A DNA stretch of 64,000 nucleotides from Poecilobothrus nobilitatus (GCA_947095535.1 OX352772.1:273914636-273978635), one strand, 5' to 3'; shown: positions 10,025-22,700, counted from the first letter of the stretch. Made by a program: numbers and translations. Notes: generated by a model not told the origin, from the letters alone.

Positions 10025-12182
10025 TATACCCTACACCTAAAGTATAGGGTATATTAACTTTGGTATGGTGTTTGTAACCACCAAAAGGAAGCGAGTTAGA
10101 TATAGACATGTATATATATTCATATATATAGACATGAATCAGGATCACCTCCTGAGTCGATTTAACCATGTCCGTCCGTCCGTTTACACGATAACTCAAA
10201 AACTAATGAAGCTATCTTGATGAAATTTATATAGTAGGTTACTAATTACGAAAGAAAGGCTAAGTTCGAATCTGGACAAAATCCGCCCATGGGTTCGGAT
10301 GCTGGAAGCTTCCGAATGATTCCGGAGCAAACGAGATTATCTCCAAAATCAACAAAGATAGAACCTTTAAATTTTGTACAATGATGTTCCTTCCCGTTCG
10401 ATTTATGTCTCTGAAATTTAAGAGGATTTGGTCCATGGGTTTGGATTTTGGAAGCTTCCGAACGAGCACCAGAGCAAATGAGATTATCTCCAAAACCAAC
10501 AAAGATAGAACCTTTAAATTTTGTACAATGATGTTCCTTCCCGTTCGATTTATGTCTATGAAATTTAAGAGGATTTGGTCCATGGGTTTGGATTTGGAAG
10601 ATTCCGAACGAGCACCAGAGCAAATGAGATTATCTCCAAAACCAACAAAGATATAACCTTTAAATTTGGCAGAGTGGTGTTCTTTCATGTTTTATTTAAG
10701 TCTCTGAAATTTGAGAGGATTTAGTCCATGGGTTTGGATTTTGGAAGCTTCCGAACGAGCACCAGAGCAAATGAGATTATCTCCAAAACCAACAAAGATA
10801 TAACCTTTAAATTTGGCAGAGTGGTGTTCTTTCATGTTTTATTTAAGTCTCTGAAATTTGAGAAGATTTGGTCCATGGGTTTGGATTTTGGAAACTTCCG
10901 AACGAGCCCCAGAGCAAACGAGATTATCTCCAAAACCAAGAAAGATAGAACCTTTAAATTTTTTATAATGATGTTCCTTCCAGTTTGATTTATGTCTCTA
11001 AAATTTAAGAGGATGTGGTCCATGGGTTTGGATTTTGGAAGCTTCCGAACGAGCCCCAGAGCAAATGAGATTATCTCCAAAAACAACAAAGATATAACCT
11101 TTAAATTTGGCCGAATGGTGTTTTTTCATGTTTGATTTAGGTCTCTGAAATTTGAGAGGATTTGGTCCTTGAGTTCGGATTTTGAAAGCTTCCGAACGAG
11201 CCGCAGAGCAAATGAGATTATATCCAATACGAACAAAGGTAGAACCTTTGAATTTGGTACAATGGTGTTCTTTCGTGTTTGATTTATGTTTCTGAAATTT
11301 AAGAGGATTTGGTCCATGGGTTTGGTTTTGGAAGCTTCCGAACGAGCCCCAGAGCAAATGAGATTATCTCCAAAACCAATAAAGATATAACCTTTACTTT
11401 TGGCAGAGTGGTGTTCTTTCATGTTTGATTTAGGTCTCTGAAATTTGAGAGGATTTGGTGCTTGAGTTCGGATTTTGAAAGCTTCCGAACGAGCCTCAGA
11501 GCAAATGATATTATCTCCAAATGCAACAAAGATATAACCTTTAAATTAGGAAAAATGGTTCGCGTTCATGTTTGATTTATGTTTCTGAAATTTGTGAGGA
11601 TTTGGTCCATTGGTTCAAGTCTTGGAAGCTTCCGGACGAGCCCCAGAGCAAACGAGTATATCTCCACAACCAACAAAGATAGAACTTTTATTTTTAGTAC
11701 AAAGGTGTTTTGTTATGTTTCCTTTTCTGTAAAATTGGAAACTGACATTTGAAAGAATTTGAACCATGGGTTCGTATTTTGGAAACTTCCAGACGAGCAC
11801 AAGAGCAACGAGCTTATCTCCAAAACCAACAAAAGTAGAACCTTTAAATTTAATAGAATGGTGTTCTGGCAAGTTTTCTTTATGTTCCTGAGATGGATTC
11901 GATGAATTGGAGTGGCAATTCGGGTAGCTGACACAAACCTCCCAAGGACTACCAATCTTTGAAAATAATTAAGATAGAAACTTAAAATTTTATAAAAGAG
12001 TGTCAAGCATATCCCAAGCGGATGCCTCTTTTACGTTCTTGAAATTCGAGTTGAATAAGACAGAAAATGGAAGAAGTTCAAGCAGCTGCCAAAAACACAT
12101 GGATTTTTAATTTAATTCGAATAATTCAGGTGTAGGGTATTAATAACTCGGTTGCATCGACTTACTGTTACATTTACTTGTT
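10025..12182 (+). mobile_element. HINE-like element with internal 147-base satellite array
   Basis: Subterminal inverted repeats TACCCTACACCT (10027-10038) and AGGTGTAGGGTA (12128-12139) are perfect over 12 bases. After the second comes a short potential hairpin (TCGG...TCGA) and an ACTTGTTT end, the same pattern as family A. The left part carries the CATGTCCGTCCGTCCG run (10169-10184). The interior is almost wholly the tandem array listed separately. The flanks join to give a copy of the repeat at 12489-12960, so this element inserted after that duplication or into one of two pre-existing copies. Confidence 0.7.
10261..11900 (+). repeat. Tandem array, period 147 bases, about 11 units
   Basis: The motif CCATGGGTTTGGATTTTGGA, or diverged forms, starts at 10287, 10433, 10580, 10726, 10873, 11020, 11167, 11314, 11459, 11607 and 11764. 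Spacing is 145-148 bases apart from the last step of 157. Other shared words are GAACGAGC, GAGATTATCTCCAAAACCAA and AAAGATAGAACCTTTAAATT. Because 147 is divisible by three, open frames of 85-142 codons run through it on both strands; they are artefacts of the repeat and not genes. Units on the right are more diverged. Confidence 0.9.
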
Positions 12183-12960
12183 TGAATAAAGTATGTATAT
12201 ATTTTGTATATATGAATTTAAAACTTACATTTTTATCTCTTATTCATGCATACAAACATACACATTATATTTTTGATCTCTCCTGCTATAATAGTATAAT
12301 GTCGATGTCCATTGCACATGTTGTTTTGTATTAGCATATTTAGCAAAGCACAATACATACAATATTTTTATGTATGTTGCTAAATTATTTTGTTTACAAC
12401 ATTTGTTTAGGATTTAAATCAAAATATTTTCTGCCAACATTCTTCAATGCATATTGAATATGCATAGTCTTAAAAATTAAGATTTTATGTTCGTAATCTG
12501 TTTATAAAATATTTAAGTGTTGTATGGTGTAGAGGAAAGTGTACAGGTCTTGAAATTGAGGGTAATTTGGTTCGAATCCAATTCGTGTATGTATATTTTT
12601 TTTTTTTTTAACTTTATTCATCAACATTATATTATTCATAAAATTTTGTATATAATAGATTCAAAATTTAATTTTTATTCCTTATTCATGCCTACAATAC
12701 ACACATATTATTTGATCTTTCCTCCTATAATAATTTAGTTCGATCAATCTTGATGCACATGTGTTTTGTATTAGGATTTAGCAAAACACAAAATATATAC
12801 ACAGGTACAATATTTTTATGTTGCTAAATTATTTTGTTTTAAAATATTTGTTTAGGATTTAAATCCGAATATTTGTTGTCAACATTCTTTATTGCATATT
12901 TGCATATTGAATATGCATGGCGTTAAAAATTAAGGTTTAATTTGTGTTTTATTTAGGAAC
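12183..12960 (+). repeat. Duplicated ~330-base segment flanking a tRNA-like SINE
   Basis: About 12220-12500 and 12660-12950 are direct, diverged copies sharing TTATTCATGC, ATAGTATAAT/ATAATTTAG, GTTTTGTATTAG, TATTTTTATGT, TTGCTAAATTATTTTGTTT, ATTTGTTTAGGATTTAAATC and CATATTGAATATGCAT. Between them, at 12515-12600, sits AAGTGTTGTATGGTGTAGAGG (box A-like) with GGTTCGAATCCAATTC (box B) and a T run, consistent with a tRNA-derived SINE head. The first copy continues leftwards to 9885 across the inserted element. Confidence 0.6.
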
Positions 12961-13600
12961 ATTCATTATGTATATTATGTATATAGATATACATATAAAA
13001 CTTTATTCAAAATAATTTCAATTGCCAAATTCAAACTACATACATACTAATATTTTTTGTATGTACATAGTAATGAATGTAATAAAAAGTAAAGATCATT
13101 ACAAAGTTATTCTTTTGCGCATTACGAATTATGATTTACAAACAAAATTTTGTCAACACAAAAAGTTAAAACTACTAAAATATGTATGTAAGTATGTACG
13201 CACGTACATAATATTATGTTAAACTAATTTCCTAAATTATTTTGTTCCGTTCAATTTTTTTATAATTTAAATCAAGATATTTGTCAACATTTTTTACAAG
13301 TCTCTTAATTTACTTAAACATTTGGTATAAAATTGAAAAACGTATTTTATATCAGAAACAATGTATGTGTGAATAAAAAATATCTCATATTTTTTTTTAA
13401 ATTCAAATTATGTGTTTCATTTAAAACTAAAAAGTATAAAATAAAATAATATGTAAAAAAAATATTTTTTTAAATATGCTTTTATCAAAACCGAATTCGC
13501 CCCCTAAAAAGTAGAAAATAAAATTGATTGCAAAACTTTAGCTTTTTGGACTGTTATAATATAAAAGTAAATTTCTGGAATAAGGTTAAATAAAAATCTG
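12961..13600. other. No recognisable feature
   Basis: AT-rich with TATGTA/CATACA runs. Nothing coding. Confidence 0.4.
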
Positions 13601-13772
13601 GGAAATTTGGGGTTCATGTTTCTTTTTTATTCCAGCAATTTATCTTCCTTTTTTTTATGTATAGTATGTATGCAAAAAATTAATAAACAAAACACGAGTA
13701 TGTTAGTTAATTTTGCAAAAAAAAAAAAAATAGCAGAACACAGTAAACTGAAAAGAAAAGAATTATTCAATA

Positions 13773-14860
13773 TGTCGTTCTTGCGTTTATTAGTTAAAAT
13801 TCCATTGCTTTATTTCAAACTCTGTTTTGTGTTTCACTCTGTCCGTCGGTACGTCTGGGTGTTTGCAAAACTTCTACACCGTTTGAAATAAAGCAATGAA
13901 ATTTTAACTAATAAACTAATTTTGTAGAACGACTTTTTTCTGTAACCCCACCCGTTACGGAGCTACAGCCCTACAAAGTTCAAAAATCCCTATTTTTAAA
14001 TTATAATACAGGTTTTATAAGGCATACTTTCAATCTGGAACGCCAAACGATAGCTGGTTTTATAAACTTTATAAATATATATATATAAAATAAATTTGTG
14101 GATTTGCCATGCTGTATTAACCGTTATGTGAAACTCAATTTTTGCAAAAATTTTGACCCCGTCTATTTTTCAAACGGTTTAACTTAGAAGCTTGAAAATT
14201 TGAGAGATCTTTGGAAATAAGTATGAGTCATTTCAGAAAATATTTTTGTGTCGCACGCCGTTTAAGAGCTGTAAGGGGTCAAAAACTGAAAATTCTCTAT
14301 TTTTAAACACCTGTAACTTGTGCACTTGTCCAATATACAAAAGTAATATACAAAAGTTAAAGCTCCAGCATTATATTTTTGTTCGTGTTAATAATTTTTC
14401 TTAATAATATAGGGTTACCTTATAATTGACGAAAGTGTGATTTGATTTTTCTCAACACCTTGAAATAAGCTAGATTTACATTCAAAGATATGGATCGGAT
14501 CAGAATCAAATTCTAAGTTGATTAAGCTTCGTCCGGGTGTCTTTCCGTCAGCAAGATAACTCAGAAACTAAGTCTTGAAATTAACACAAAATATTCTTAC
14601 AACAATTTGAAGGTTCCCTATTTTTTTTGGTTGAGATCCGAACGAAACTTCGGGTAGCTCTCGAACACCTAACTATTACATCCCTACATTTTTTTTGAAA
14701 TAGAGCCATGCAATTTTAACTGCTGATAGATATCAAAGAAATATATATTTTATTATTAACAACTTTTTTCTGTTGAAATTGTGAGAGAAGTTAGGTCTTT
14801 GAAAATAAGTATGAGTCATTTCAGAAAATATTTTTGTATAGCCCATTTTTGTTTTTTTTT
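13773..14860 (+). repeat. Rearranged family A fragments with a large palindrome
   Basis: The left part is a near-perfect palindrome (13790-13820 with 13881-13911, one mismatch in 31, extended outward by GTCGTTCT/AGAACGAC). The remainder carries family A body blocks: the CCCACCCGTTACGGAGCTAC segment near 13945, a TTTAAACACCTGTAACTTG block near 14305, and, from about 14458, a second partial pass beginning CACCTTGAAATAAGCTAG. No element ends are seen, so these are at least two truncated pieces joined together. Confidence 0.6.
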
Positions 14861-15714
14861 TGAAAAGAAATCATATCACTCAAATTGGAAAACCCTATAT
14901 TATAAACATCATTTTAAACTTAAAAAAAAAAACCATTAGGTACATCGTATTAAAAATATAGAATAGTAGTTTTATTATACTTCGATGTGCCATATAGATT
15001 TTTTAAATACTTCAACACCGTTACTCTGAAATTTTTGCACCAAAAACGAACATCACGTGATCTATGTGGACCCCTAGTGACAATTATATTTAAGTTCTGT
15101 TGTAAAATTTAGACATAAAGTATGTGAAAATGAATTATAGAAGAAAGCGAAACGTTTTAACAAGAGACAAAATCTTGAGATATTTTGTTTTTAAAGATAT
15201 AAAAGATTTTTTTTTCTCAAAATTCCCAGATTCGACAACGGCAAAATTTATCAAATTCAGACAAATAATATATTTGTTTACATGATTTTTTTTTTAATTT
15301 TTAAAACCCGACTCTAAAATGTACACTTTGTGAAAGTCGCAATAATTATAGTTTTATGTAGAAAGAGTTAAAAAAAAAATAGTTTTTTTTAGGCATGTCC
15401 TTATATATTCTAAAATTAAGAGGTATAATGTATGTATGAATAAGTTTTAGAAGGTAAAGAGAGCTTTTCAATTTGGTAAGATATGAAAGGCATACTTTTA
15501 AGGAAATATATGAAAGAGAACTTTTTCCTAAAATTTTATTTTAGCTTTGATATCTCCACAATGGGTATCCTAACGCTATCAAATAAACGGTAAAAAAATC
15601 TATGCATTTCCGAAAAATATATATTCAATAGATTAAGAAATATAAAAATTTATATAAAAAACAAGCAATGAAAAAACCAAGGGTTTTCAAAAAAGCACAT
15701 TTCCAAAAATCAAG
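14861..15714. other. No recognisable feature
   Basis: AT-rich DNA between two family A fragments. I see no motif on either strand. Confidence 0.4.
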
Positions 15715-15950
15715 TCATACTTTCGTCAATTTTAAGGTAATCCTATATAGTTAAAAAAAAGTTATTAACAGAAATAAAAATATAATGTTGGAGCTTTGAA
15801 TTCAAACAAATTTGAAGAGGTCAGATGTTTAAAAATAGAAAATTTCCAGTTTTTGACCCCTTACAGCTTTTAAACGGGAGGCGATACAAAAGTATTTTCT
15901 GAAATAACTTATGCTTATATTCAATAATTTCTTTGCGATACTTACCCGTA
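15715..15950 (-). repeat. Family A fragment, inverted
   Basis: Reverse complement of the part of family A that includes AACTGAAAATTTCCTATTTT and the GACGAAAGT junction (compare about 3960-4160). Truncated at both ends. Confidence 0.6.
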
Positions 15951-16950
15951 TTTATGGAAAAGTTCAAGTTATTGCATAGTTAAATTTTTATAAGGAAATG
16001 AAAGAGTTAACGTATAACATACATTTAAATACAGTTTTAAAACCCTTTATTTCTACTAAATACAAAAATATTTAATAAAATCAAAAATATACAAATTCAA
16101 TATTAAGAACCTAAAACATTTTGTATTATATGCATATTAGCTTAATTTCTTTTAAAGAAACTTGAAATTTTAGACTGGGCTGTTTTTGTTAGCATGTTTT
16201 ATCCGCAGTACTTTATCCCTTAGTTCTTTAAAAAACTAAATTGTCAGAAATATTGCATTCATTTTCACCAGCCCATTAAATTAATGTTATTGAAATGTTT
16301 TATAGTTTCTTTATCATTTATTGTTTTAGAAGAAAATACAAATATCATGTAGCTGTACTTACATATTATTGTTACAACAAAAAATATAAAAAAAATAATT
16401 TTGGTACTTTCCCGAACTTAGAAAATAAAAAAATAACGTTCAGTTCAAGTTATTGAGGTGCAAAAAAATAAAATGTTCAAGTTATCAAAATTTAATGTAA
16501 AATTTACGATATTCAAGTTATTGCGAGAGCACTGATATTTTTGAATATATGTTGTATATTTATAAGAAAAATAAAGAATAAGTACCTATATAGTTTTGAA
16601 AGAAGTTACAAAAAACAAAAATTTCAGATTGATATCAATCTGAAAACATAGAGTTACAGGAAATGTAGAAGAGTTTTTTTTATAGAAAATTTAATGAGCA
16701 TTATTTTTGGCACAACAACATTTTTTCATCTCGAAGCGTGAAAATATTTAAAAAAAAACTTATAAACTAATTCCTTGAGAAATAATATTAAAAATTAAAA
16801 AAAAATATATTTTTGTTTCTTTGATTACGTTAATTACTTTTTAGGCTATACTTTTTATCATAATAGATTTACGTATAAACATACATATGTCTAATTTCAC
16901 GTTTGCCAAATTTAAATATATGTAACACTCCCAAAAAAATAAAAATACAG
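15951..16950. other. No recognisable feature
   Basis: AT-rich with no open frames of interest. Confidence 0.4.
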
Positions 16951-17012
16951 GGGCCTTGATGGCCCAGTGGTTAACCGAGGGAGTGCGGGGTTCAAATCCT
17001 GCACAGGTAGCA
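16951..17012 (+). repeat. tRNA-derived SINE, internally deleted copy
   Basis: GGGGCCTTGATGGCCCAGTGG contains a box A match (TGGCCCAGTGG against TRGCNNAGTGG), and GGGGTTCAAATCC matches box B. It aligns with the fuller copy at 49018, which has GGGGCCTCGGTGGC and CGAGGGAGTGTGG, except that about 35 bases between the boxes are missing. Too short and unpaired at the ends to be a functional tRNA. Confidence 0.65.
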
Positions 17013-17449
17013 AGTTTTATTAATTGAAAACAAATGCCCCTTTCTACCAAATAAAGTGTAAATATAATAACATATATACTTAATATAAACCAAATAAATA
17101 ATATTAGTGTATAATTTAATAATAGTATTCGACCTATAATGGCCTTTAGCAGCTGATGGTTTTGTAATATTTTTGCAATATTCTATATGATTTGCAATTT
17201 TAATACAAATAAATAAAAATTCATTCAGCCACACACGAAACCTTTATATCACAAGTAATATTACAAAAGAGCTACAATTTACAAACCAAAAATTCGACAG
17301 AAAACATCAGGAATTCGCTTTTTCCACAATAATATTTTTTTACGAGTGAACATTCCATTAGAAAATATTCTAAAAAAGTAGCAAATTTTATATAATAATT
17401 TTGAAGTTTAGTAAATCTTAATACATATATATATATATATTTTTTTTAG
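17013..17449. other. Candidate intron sequence upstream of the exon
   Basis: AT-rich, ending in an AT run and a T8 tract immediately before AG at 17448-17449, a reasonable polypyrimidine tract and 3' splice site. Confidence 0.4.
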
Positions 17450-18477
17450 TTTTATACAACAAGAATCCATCTCAAACGGGTTTACCAAATGATTTTAGAT
17501 CTAAATTATTGAACATTAAAGTAAACCAAACAAATGCAAGATCAGCACCTCCATCCATAGAGGCATTACATTTAACAAATACAATCACTCTACCTGAAAG
17601 AAATAAAAAAGAAAATACAATACTTAATTTAGAAAAAGATTTTGATTATTCGGCAATTAATTGTTTATTAACAAATACTTCATCGGATGTGGATAATTTG
17701 AAGAATATATTAGATTTTAACGAAAGTTTTAAAAAAGATAATTCTATAAATATAATAAAAACAGAACAGGAACTTTTTGATACAGTGATGAATTTTGAAG
17801 GGGAAGATCTTCTAACATTGTCACCAAAAGAACCAAGTTTATTTGAAGAAGTTGATCAAAATTTAAATTCAGGTTCCAATAATTTTAATAATGAATTTTT
17901 AAAATTGTTTAATAATAACATAAGCAGTATGAATTATAATGATTTAATAGAGCATTCAATCACATCCCTAACACCAACAGAATCTACTTTAGAAAAGGAT
18001 GAAGAATCAACAACATACGATTGCATTAATCCACAAAAAGTTCATGCATTTATAAATGACTATGAATATAATATTACTTCAAGAAATTTGCAAATGATTG
18101 AAAACCTTTCAAATTTTGATCCTATTAATAATAACAATAATAACTACAATTATAATAGTTTTAATAACATTGATAATAATATTGAAAATATAAATTATAA
18201 TTTTAATAATATAAATCATAACAGCTATAATAATAATAATTTAAATAATTACAATTGTAGTAATAATAATATTTTTAATTCTGGTGACGGTTGCATAATG
18301 GCAAACAATAATTTAATCAACAATTTTGATAGATGCAGTAACACATATAGTAAGAAAAAGACACAAGCATTAAAACTAAAAATAAAGCCAAATTATAATT
18401 TGAATGAAGATATTGCGACACCTGATGTTATTAAAATTGTTGAAGCACTACAGCAAGAAAAGGAAAAAGTAAACTTA
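17450..18477 (+). CDS. Internal coding exon of an unrecognised asparagine-rich protein
   Basis: This is the only long frame without transposon motifs. It stays open upstream of the first internal start-like codon as far as a T-rich AG acceptor (17441-17449). The best donor is GTAAGT at 18478, just after a complete leucine codon, so the exon is 1,028 bases: two bases of a split codon plus 342 codons. The first residues read LYNKNPSQTGLPNDFRSKLL. An acidic, Ser/Thr-rich first half is followed by an Asn/Tyr tract of about 60 residues (roughly 18120-18290). A basic patch (SKKKTQALKLKIKPNY) then leads to EDIATPDVIKIVEALQQEKE, which looks like the start of a helix or coiled coil that would continue in the next exon. 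Composition (N-rich, acidic, helix near the end) fits transcription or RNA regulators. TPDV-(L/I)xxL faintly recalls the Jun delta region, but I do not regard that as identification. Confidence 0.55.
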
Positions 18478-21400
18478 GTAAGTAAATTTTTATTAATCGT
18501 AAAATATATATTATTATTTTTTCTGAATATAAATTAAATATTAAAATTTTGAAATTTTCTTCTTAACGTGATATAAGGAGAAAATAGTTGTACCAACTCA
18601 ATTGCTGATGAAATACAAGTCGATGTGTAAGACTACGGGAAGCACAAACAAAATTGTATTTGGAGTTTCCGTCCAACCCGATTGTAAAGCTCTAATATGA
18701 TAAAAGTGATACAAACTCATAAAACAACGATTTACTGCTTTCCAACAGTTTTAGCGCAGGTGTAGAAATCAACAGAAGCTTTTTAACTCTGTTCTATGTT
18801 TGTTTTCCCTTTGAGCTGAGAATCTAGAATAGCTTTTGGATACTGAGGACTTGGGGATAGGTTAAGTATTCGACCTTTAGTTTGGCGAAATTGGACTTTC
18901 AAGTATTTTGGTTTTTGTAGTGTAGGGCATTGTTTGTAGTCCAAGTGTTCAGTTTTATCAAGAGTTCCTCCATGATATCACTAATCACAAAGAGAAAGGA
19001 GCTTGATACTATATTCCCACAGTAGACATAACAGCGCAGAAGTTGTTGGTTCGTTTCGTTATTCTTATATATGTATTTTATTTGTTTTGTATTTTGAATT
19101 ATTTCTTCATTGCATTATTTATGAGGGTTTAATTATGAGGTGTCTATTTTTTGCTATATAGTTAAAAAAGAAATAAGCAGTAATGATTTTTAGATATCAC
19201 AACAAAAGAAAGCCCCCCTTATTATCTACATACAAAAAAATCTTAGGTATCGAAAAAAATTTTTGTAAACAATCTTTTCGTAAATACGTATTCATTATTT
19301 ATTAAATTTCCTTGAAATTGTATACTCAGAAGCATGGGAATGAAGGTAGTCAAATGTTGATATTGACAATTTGTTTAACACATTTCAACAAAGATGCTTC
19401 ACCTTGATCTTCATCTTCATCAAAAGGCTTCATCACATCATTGTTAAACCAATACAAATACACTTTTCAAATGACATATTGTTCATAAAAATAATTCTTT
19501 AATTTTTTTCATAAATTTACCATCGTAGCAAATAGCAAAATTGCCTACGTATTAAAACTTATAGAATTTAATTGTGAATAATTCTTTCTTTTCGAGTTTA
19601 AAATCGTTTAAAATATTATTTTACACACATTAAAGCTTAAAGTCTACAATATAAAGGTAGGATCCATGAGTTATATCGTATTAATTATTACTAGGGTAAA
19701 GAAGGCTTTGTCATTTTTAAATATAGTATCACCTAGTTTGATATTCGTCAAATTCAAATATCGATTTTTAATTTGATCGCGACATCTCTACACATCATAT
19801 CTGTATAAACATGACGGTTGTCACTTTTATTTGTTTATCATAATATGTATTTCATAAAACATTCTTTCCATGTAAGTAAAGAAGATATTTAAATCAAACC
19901 TTTTGTAATTCGTATTTCTTTTAAAATATTTTTAAACACCCAGTAGCACTGCTCATTAATAACAGAATAACGGTATTATATCGTTAAAATTTCAGAAAAT
20001 GGTGCTTCAAATAAGCTTGAATTAAAATGTAGTTTGCATCACAAATTTTGACGTCTAGTTAAAAAAGAGCTTGCGGAATATATCAAAAAATGTTTAAATT
20101 TACATCATGGTTTGCCATTTTAGCAAAGCGGTTTGCGCATGAATTTATAAAAATACTCCGATTTGATTATCTATCTTGTCAGACTGAGCATAAAGCGGGA
20201 AAAGTATGTCATACGGGTTTTATGAGGAGAAATCTTCAAGAACCCTACGGAAGCTTTGCTCGCATTAGAACTTTCACACAGCATGTTGTAAAAGAGTTTT
20301 TTTTTGTAAAACTTGAAGGCGTAATTTAAAAATTTAAAATTACTCCATATTACATATTATTACATATTATTATGGGCATATTACTCCATCTGTTCGCGAA
20401 AAAAGTCTAACCCTTTATTTATGAAAGCACATGTACCTAATTACTTTAATTGAAAATAATTATAGAAAAAAACAATATTAAATCAAGCTGGCGATTCAAG
20501 AGTAAAGAGTAAAAGATCAATTTTATTCAAAAATTGATGATGAACTTGGCGATTCAAGTTCAAGAGTAAAAGATCATTTGGTAGGAAAGGCCTAAAAATC
20601 TTAAAAAAATTATGAATAAGAAAATTTCTTAAAACAAAAACAAATACTCATGTGAAGAAATTGCTTCATTCTTCGAAATTCAGAGGAGTCCAGAGGAGTT
20701 TTATAGTTTCAGTAGATAATGAAAATTATAGAGACTTAACCATCTTCAAAAAAGTGCAATTAACTAACAATATTACAGCAGAAATTAATAATTATGTTTT
20801 GGTTAAATTCGTCGTCAAAATAAAGTTCTTCTATATTCTTCTTCTATATGTTTTGTTTTAAAAAGTGTTAATAAACCACATTTTCGGAGACAAAGAACAT
20901 CTAACTTTTTTTATGAATCTATAATAGAAGATACACAACTTACTGTTAAACATATGTTGTGGCTAAGCTTCCGGAACCAGATTTATTCTTGGTTTAAATA
21001 AAGTTAATGTTTCTAAATGTCCTGATATGTCAAACAAAAAAAAAAATAAGTTTTGTTATATTTTTAAATTTTTAGTTTAAATAAGACTATTGTTCCTAAA
21101 TATCCTGATACATTCATATTATAAATAATTAAATAATGATATAAAATAATTAAGTTTTATTATTTCTTTAGTGCTTTAGTTTAAATAATTTTAAACTAAA
21201 AATTTGTATTTAACTAATTAAGTTTTAGTTTTTAGTCTTTCTTCTGATTTATATAAAATTTTGAAATAAATAATTTAAAATATTAATAATAATATTGATT
21301 ATTTTCTTTAAACAAACTAACCGAAGGCTAGTTATAAATGAAAATATATACAGTTAGATTAAATTTTCTTTTCTATTTTTACTAATTTTTGTTCACATGT

Positions 21401-21776
21401 TTATCTGTACTACAATTATGTAATTTATAGGTAAAAAGAAATGAAAAAAAAGTAAAAACAAAGTTTTTTGCATACAACAGATCGGAAATAAATAAATTTG
21501 ATCCCTTGTCACAACATCCTAAACTGCTGAACTCCTCCTTCTCCAAAGGATGCTTTGCCATATTTTTGATGTTGAGAAAAATCATCATTTGAGCTAAACC
21601 AATTTAGAATTAGGATTGCATAGAATAGCAGTAAAATCGATTTTGAAGCAGAATATATAACTAATATTCACTAGTATTAACCACTTGACTCGGTTAACAA
21701 ATATCGTGTAAATCTAGAAAAATGTTAATTTGCATCAAATCCTCCTCAATCTACTCTACTCTTAAAGCAGTATTTT
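18478..21776. other. Probable intron or intergenic DNA
   Basis: Begins at the candidate donor. The stretch 18560-19030 is less AT-rich than its surroundings and its - strand has a 64-codon open piece (around YHGGTLDKTEH and KGRILNLSPSPQYPKAILD) that I cannot assign. 20090-20329 is open on + but has no motif. No further exon or transposon recognised. Confidence 0.4.
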
Positions 21777-22124
21777 TATACCCGTATGAACTATGTTCAA
21801 GGGTATAATAAATTTGCCATTACGTTTGTGACACCTTAAAGGAGTCGAGCTAGATATAGTGTCGAAGGTATGGATCGGCTCAGAATCGAATTCTGAGTCG
21901 ATTAAGCCATGTACGTCCGTCCGTCCGTCCGTCCGTCCGCACGATAACTCAAAAAATAAAGGAGCTAGGGGGCTGAAATTTTTTTTACGTCACTTTTGCA
22001 AAATTGTTAGTTTTGCTATTTAAATCCAACATTTTCGGTCGGCGGGTTCGAGTAGCTGCCATACAACTTCTATCTTTATATAGAAATAACTCAGTATCTA
22101 TTCAAGCTAGGTTTCTGAAATTTT

Positions 22125-22700
22125 GCAAATGATGATCAAGTTTTATGGCAACAACTTCTGTAAAATTTGGTTGTGCTCGTGCATCGGGTTCGGGTAGCTG
22201 CCATACAACTTCTCCGTTTAAATGAGAATAACTCAGTGTTTATTGAAGCTACGAATCTGAAATTTAGTAAAGAGGTGTCGAGTTACATACCAACAACTTT
22301 TGTAAAATTTGGTTGGTCTAGAGCAGCCGGTTCAGACTTCTTGCACCTCTTGGAACCTAATGAAGCTAGGCGTCTGAAATTTTGCAAATGATGATCAAGT
22401 TTTATAGCAACAACTTTTGTAAAATTTGGTTGTGGTGGTGCGGCGGGTTCGGGTAGCTGCCATACAACTTATCCGGTTAAATGAGAATAACTCAGTGTTT
22501 ATTGAAGCTAGGAATCTGAAATTTAGTAAAGAAGTGTCGAGTTACATGCCAACAACTTTTGTAAAATTTGTTTGGCCTAGAACAGCCGGTTCAGGCTTCT
22601 TGCACCTCTTGGAAGTTAATAAAGCTAGGCGTCTGAAATCTTGCAAATGATGATCAAGTTTTATGGCAACAACTTCTACAAAATTTGGTTGTGCTGGTGC
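22125..22700 (+). repeat. 259-base tandem units
   Basis: GCAAATGATGATCAAGTTTT starts at 22125, 22384 and 22643, exactly 259 bases apart. Each unit contains CGGGTTCGGGTAGCTGCCAT, then ATTGAAGCTA, GTGTCGAGTTACAT, GTAAAATTTG, an AGCCGGTTCAG block and CTTGCACCTCTTGGAA. Confidence 0.85.

Noticed and set aside
10246..12006. Open frames of 85-142 codons on both strands
   Set aside because: They run through the 147-base array, whose length is divisible by three, so any stop-free frame repeats. The proteins are repeats of one short segment and no known motif appears.
13607..13891. 94-codon open frame
   Set aside because: It ends inside the palindrome and overlaps family A sequence. Its hydrophobic start reflects T-rich DNA.
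18560..19030. Possible coding remnant on the - strand (64 open codons)
   Set aside because: The segment is less AT-rich than its surroundings, and a phrase like YHGGTLDKTEH weakly recalls Tc-type transposases, but the neighbouring motifs are absent, so I did not assign it.
20090..20329. 79-codon open frame
   Set aside because: No motif, no splice context and no neighbours that would support it.
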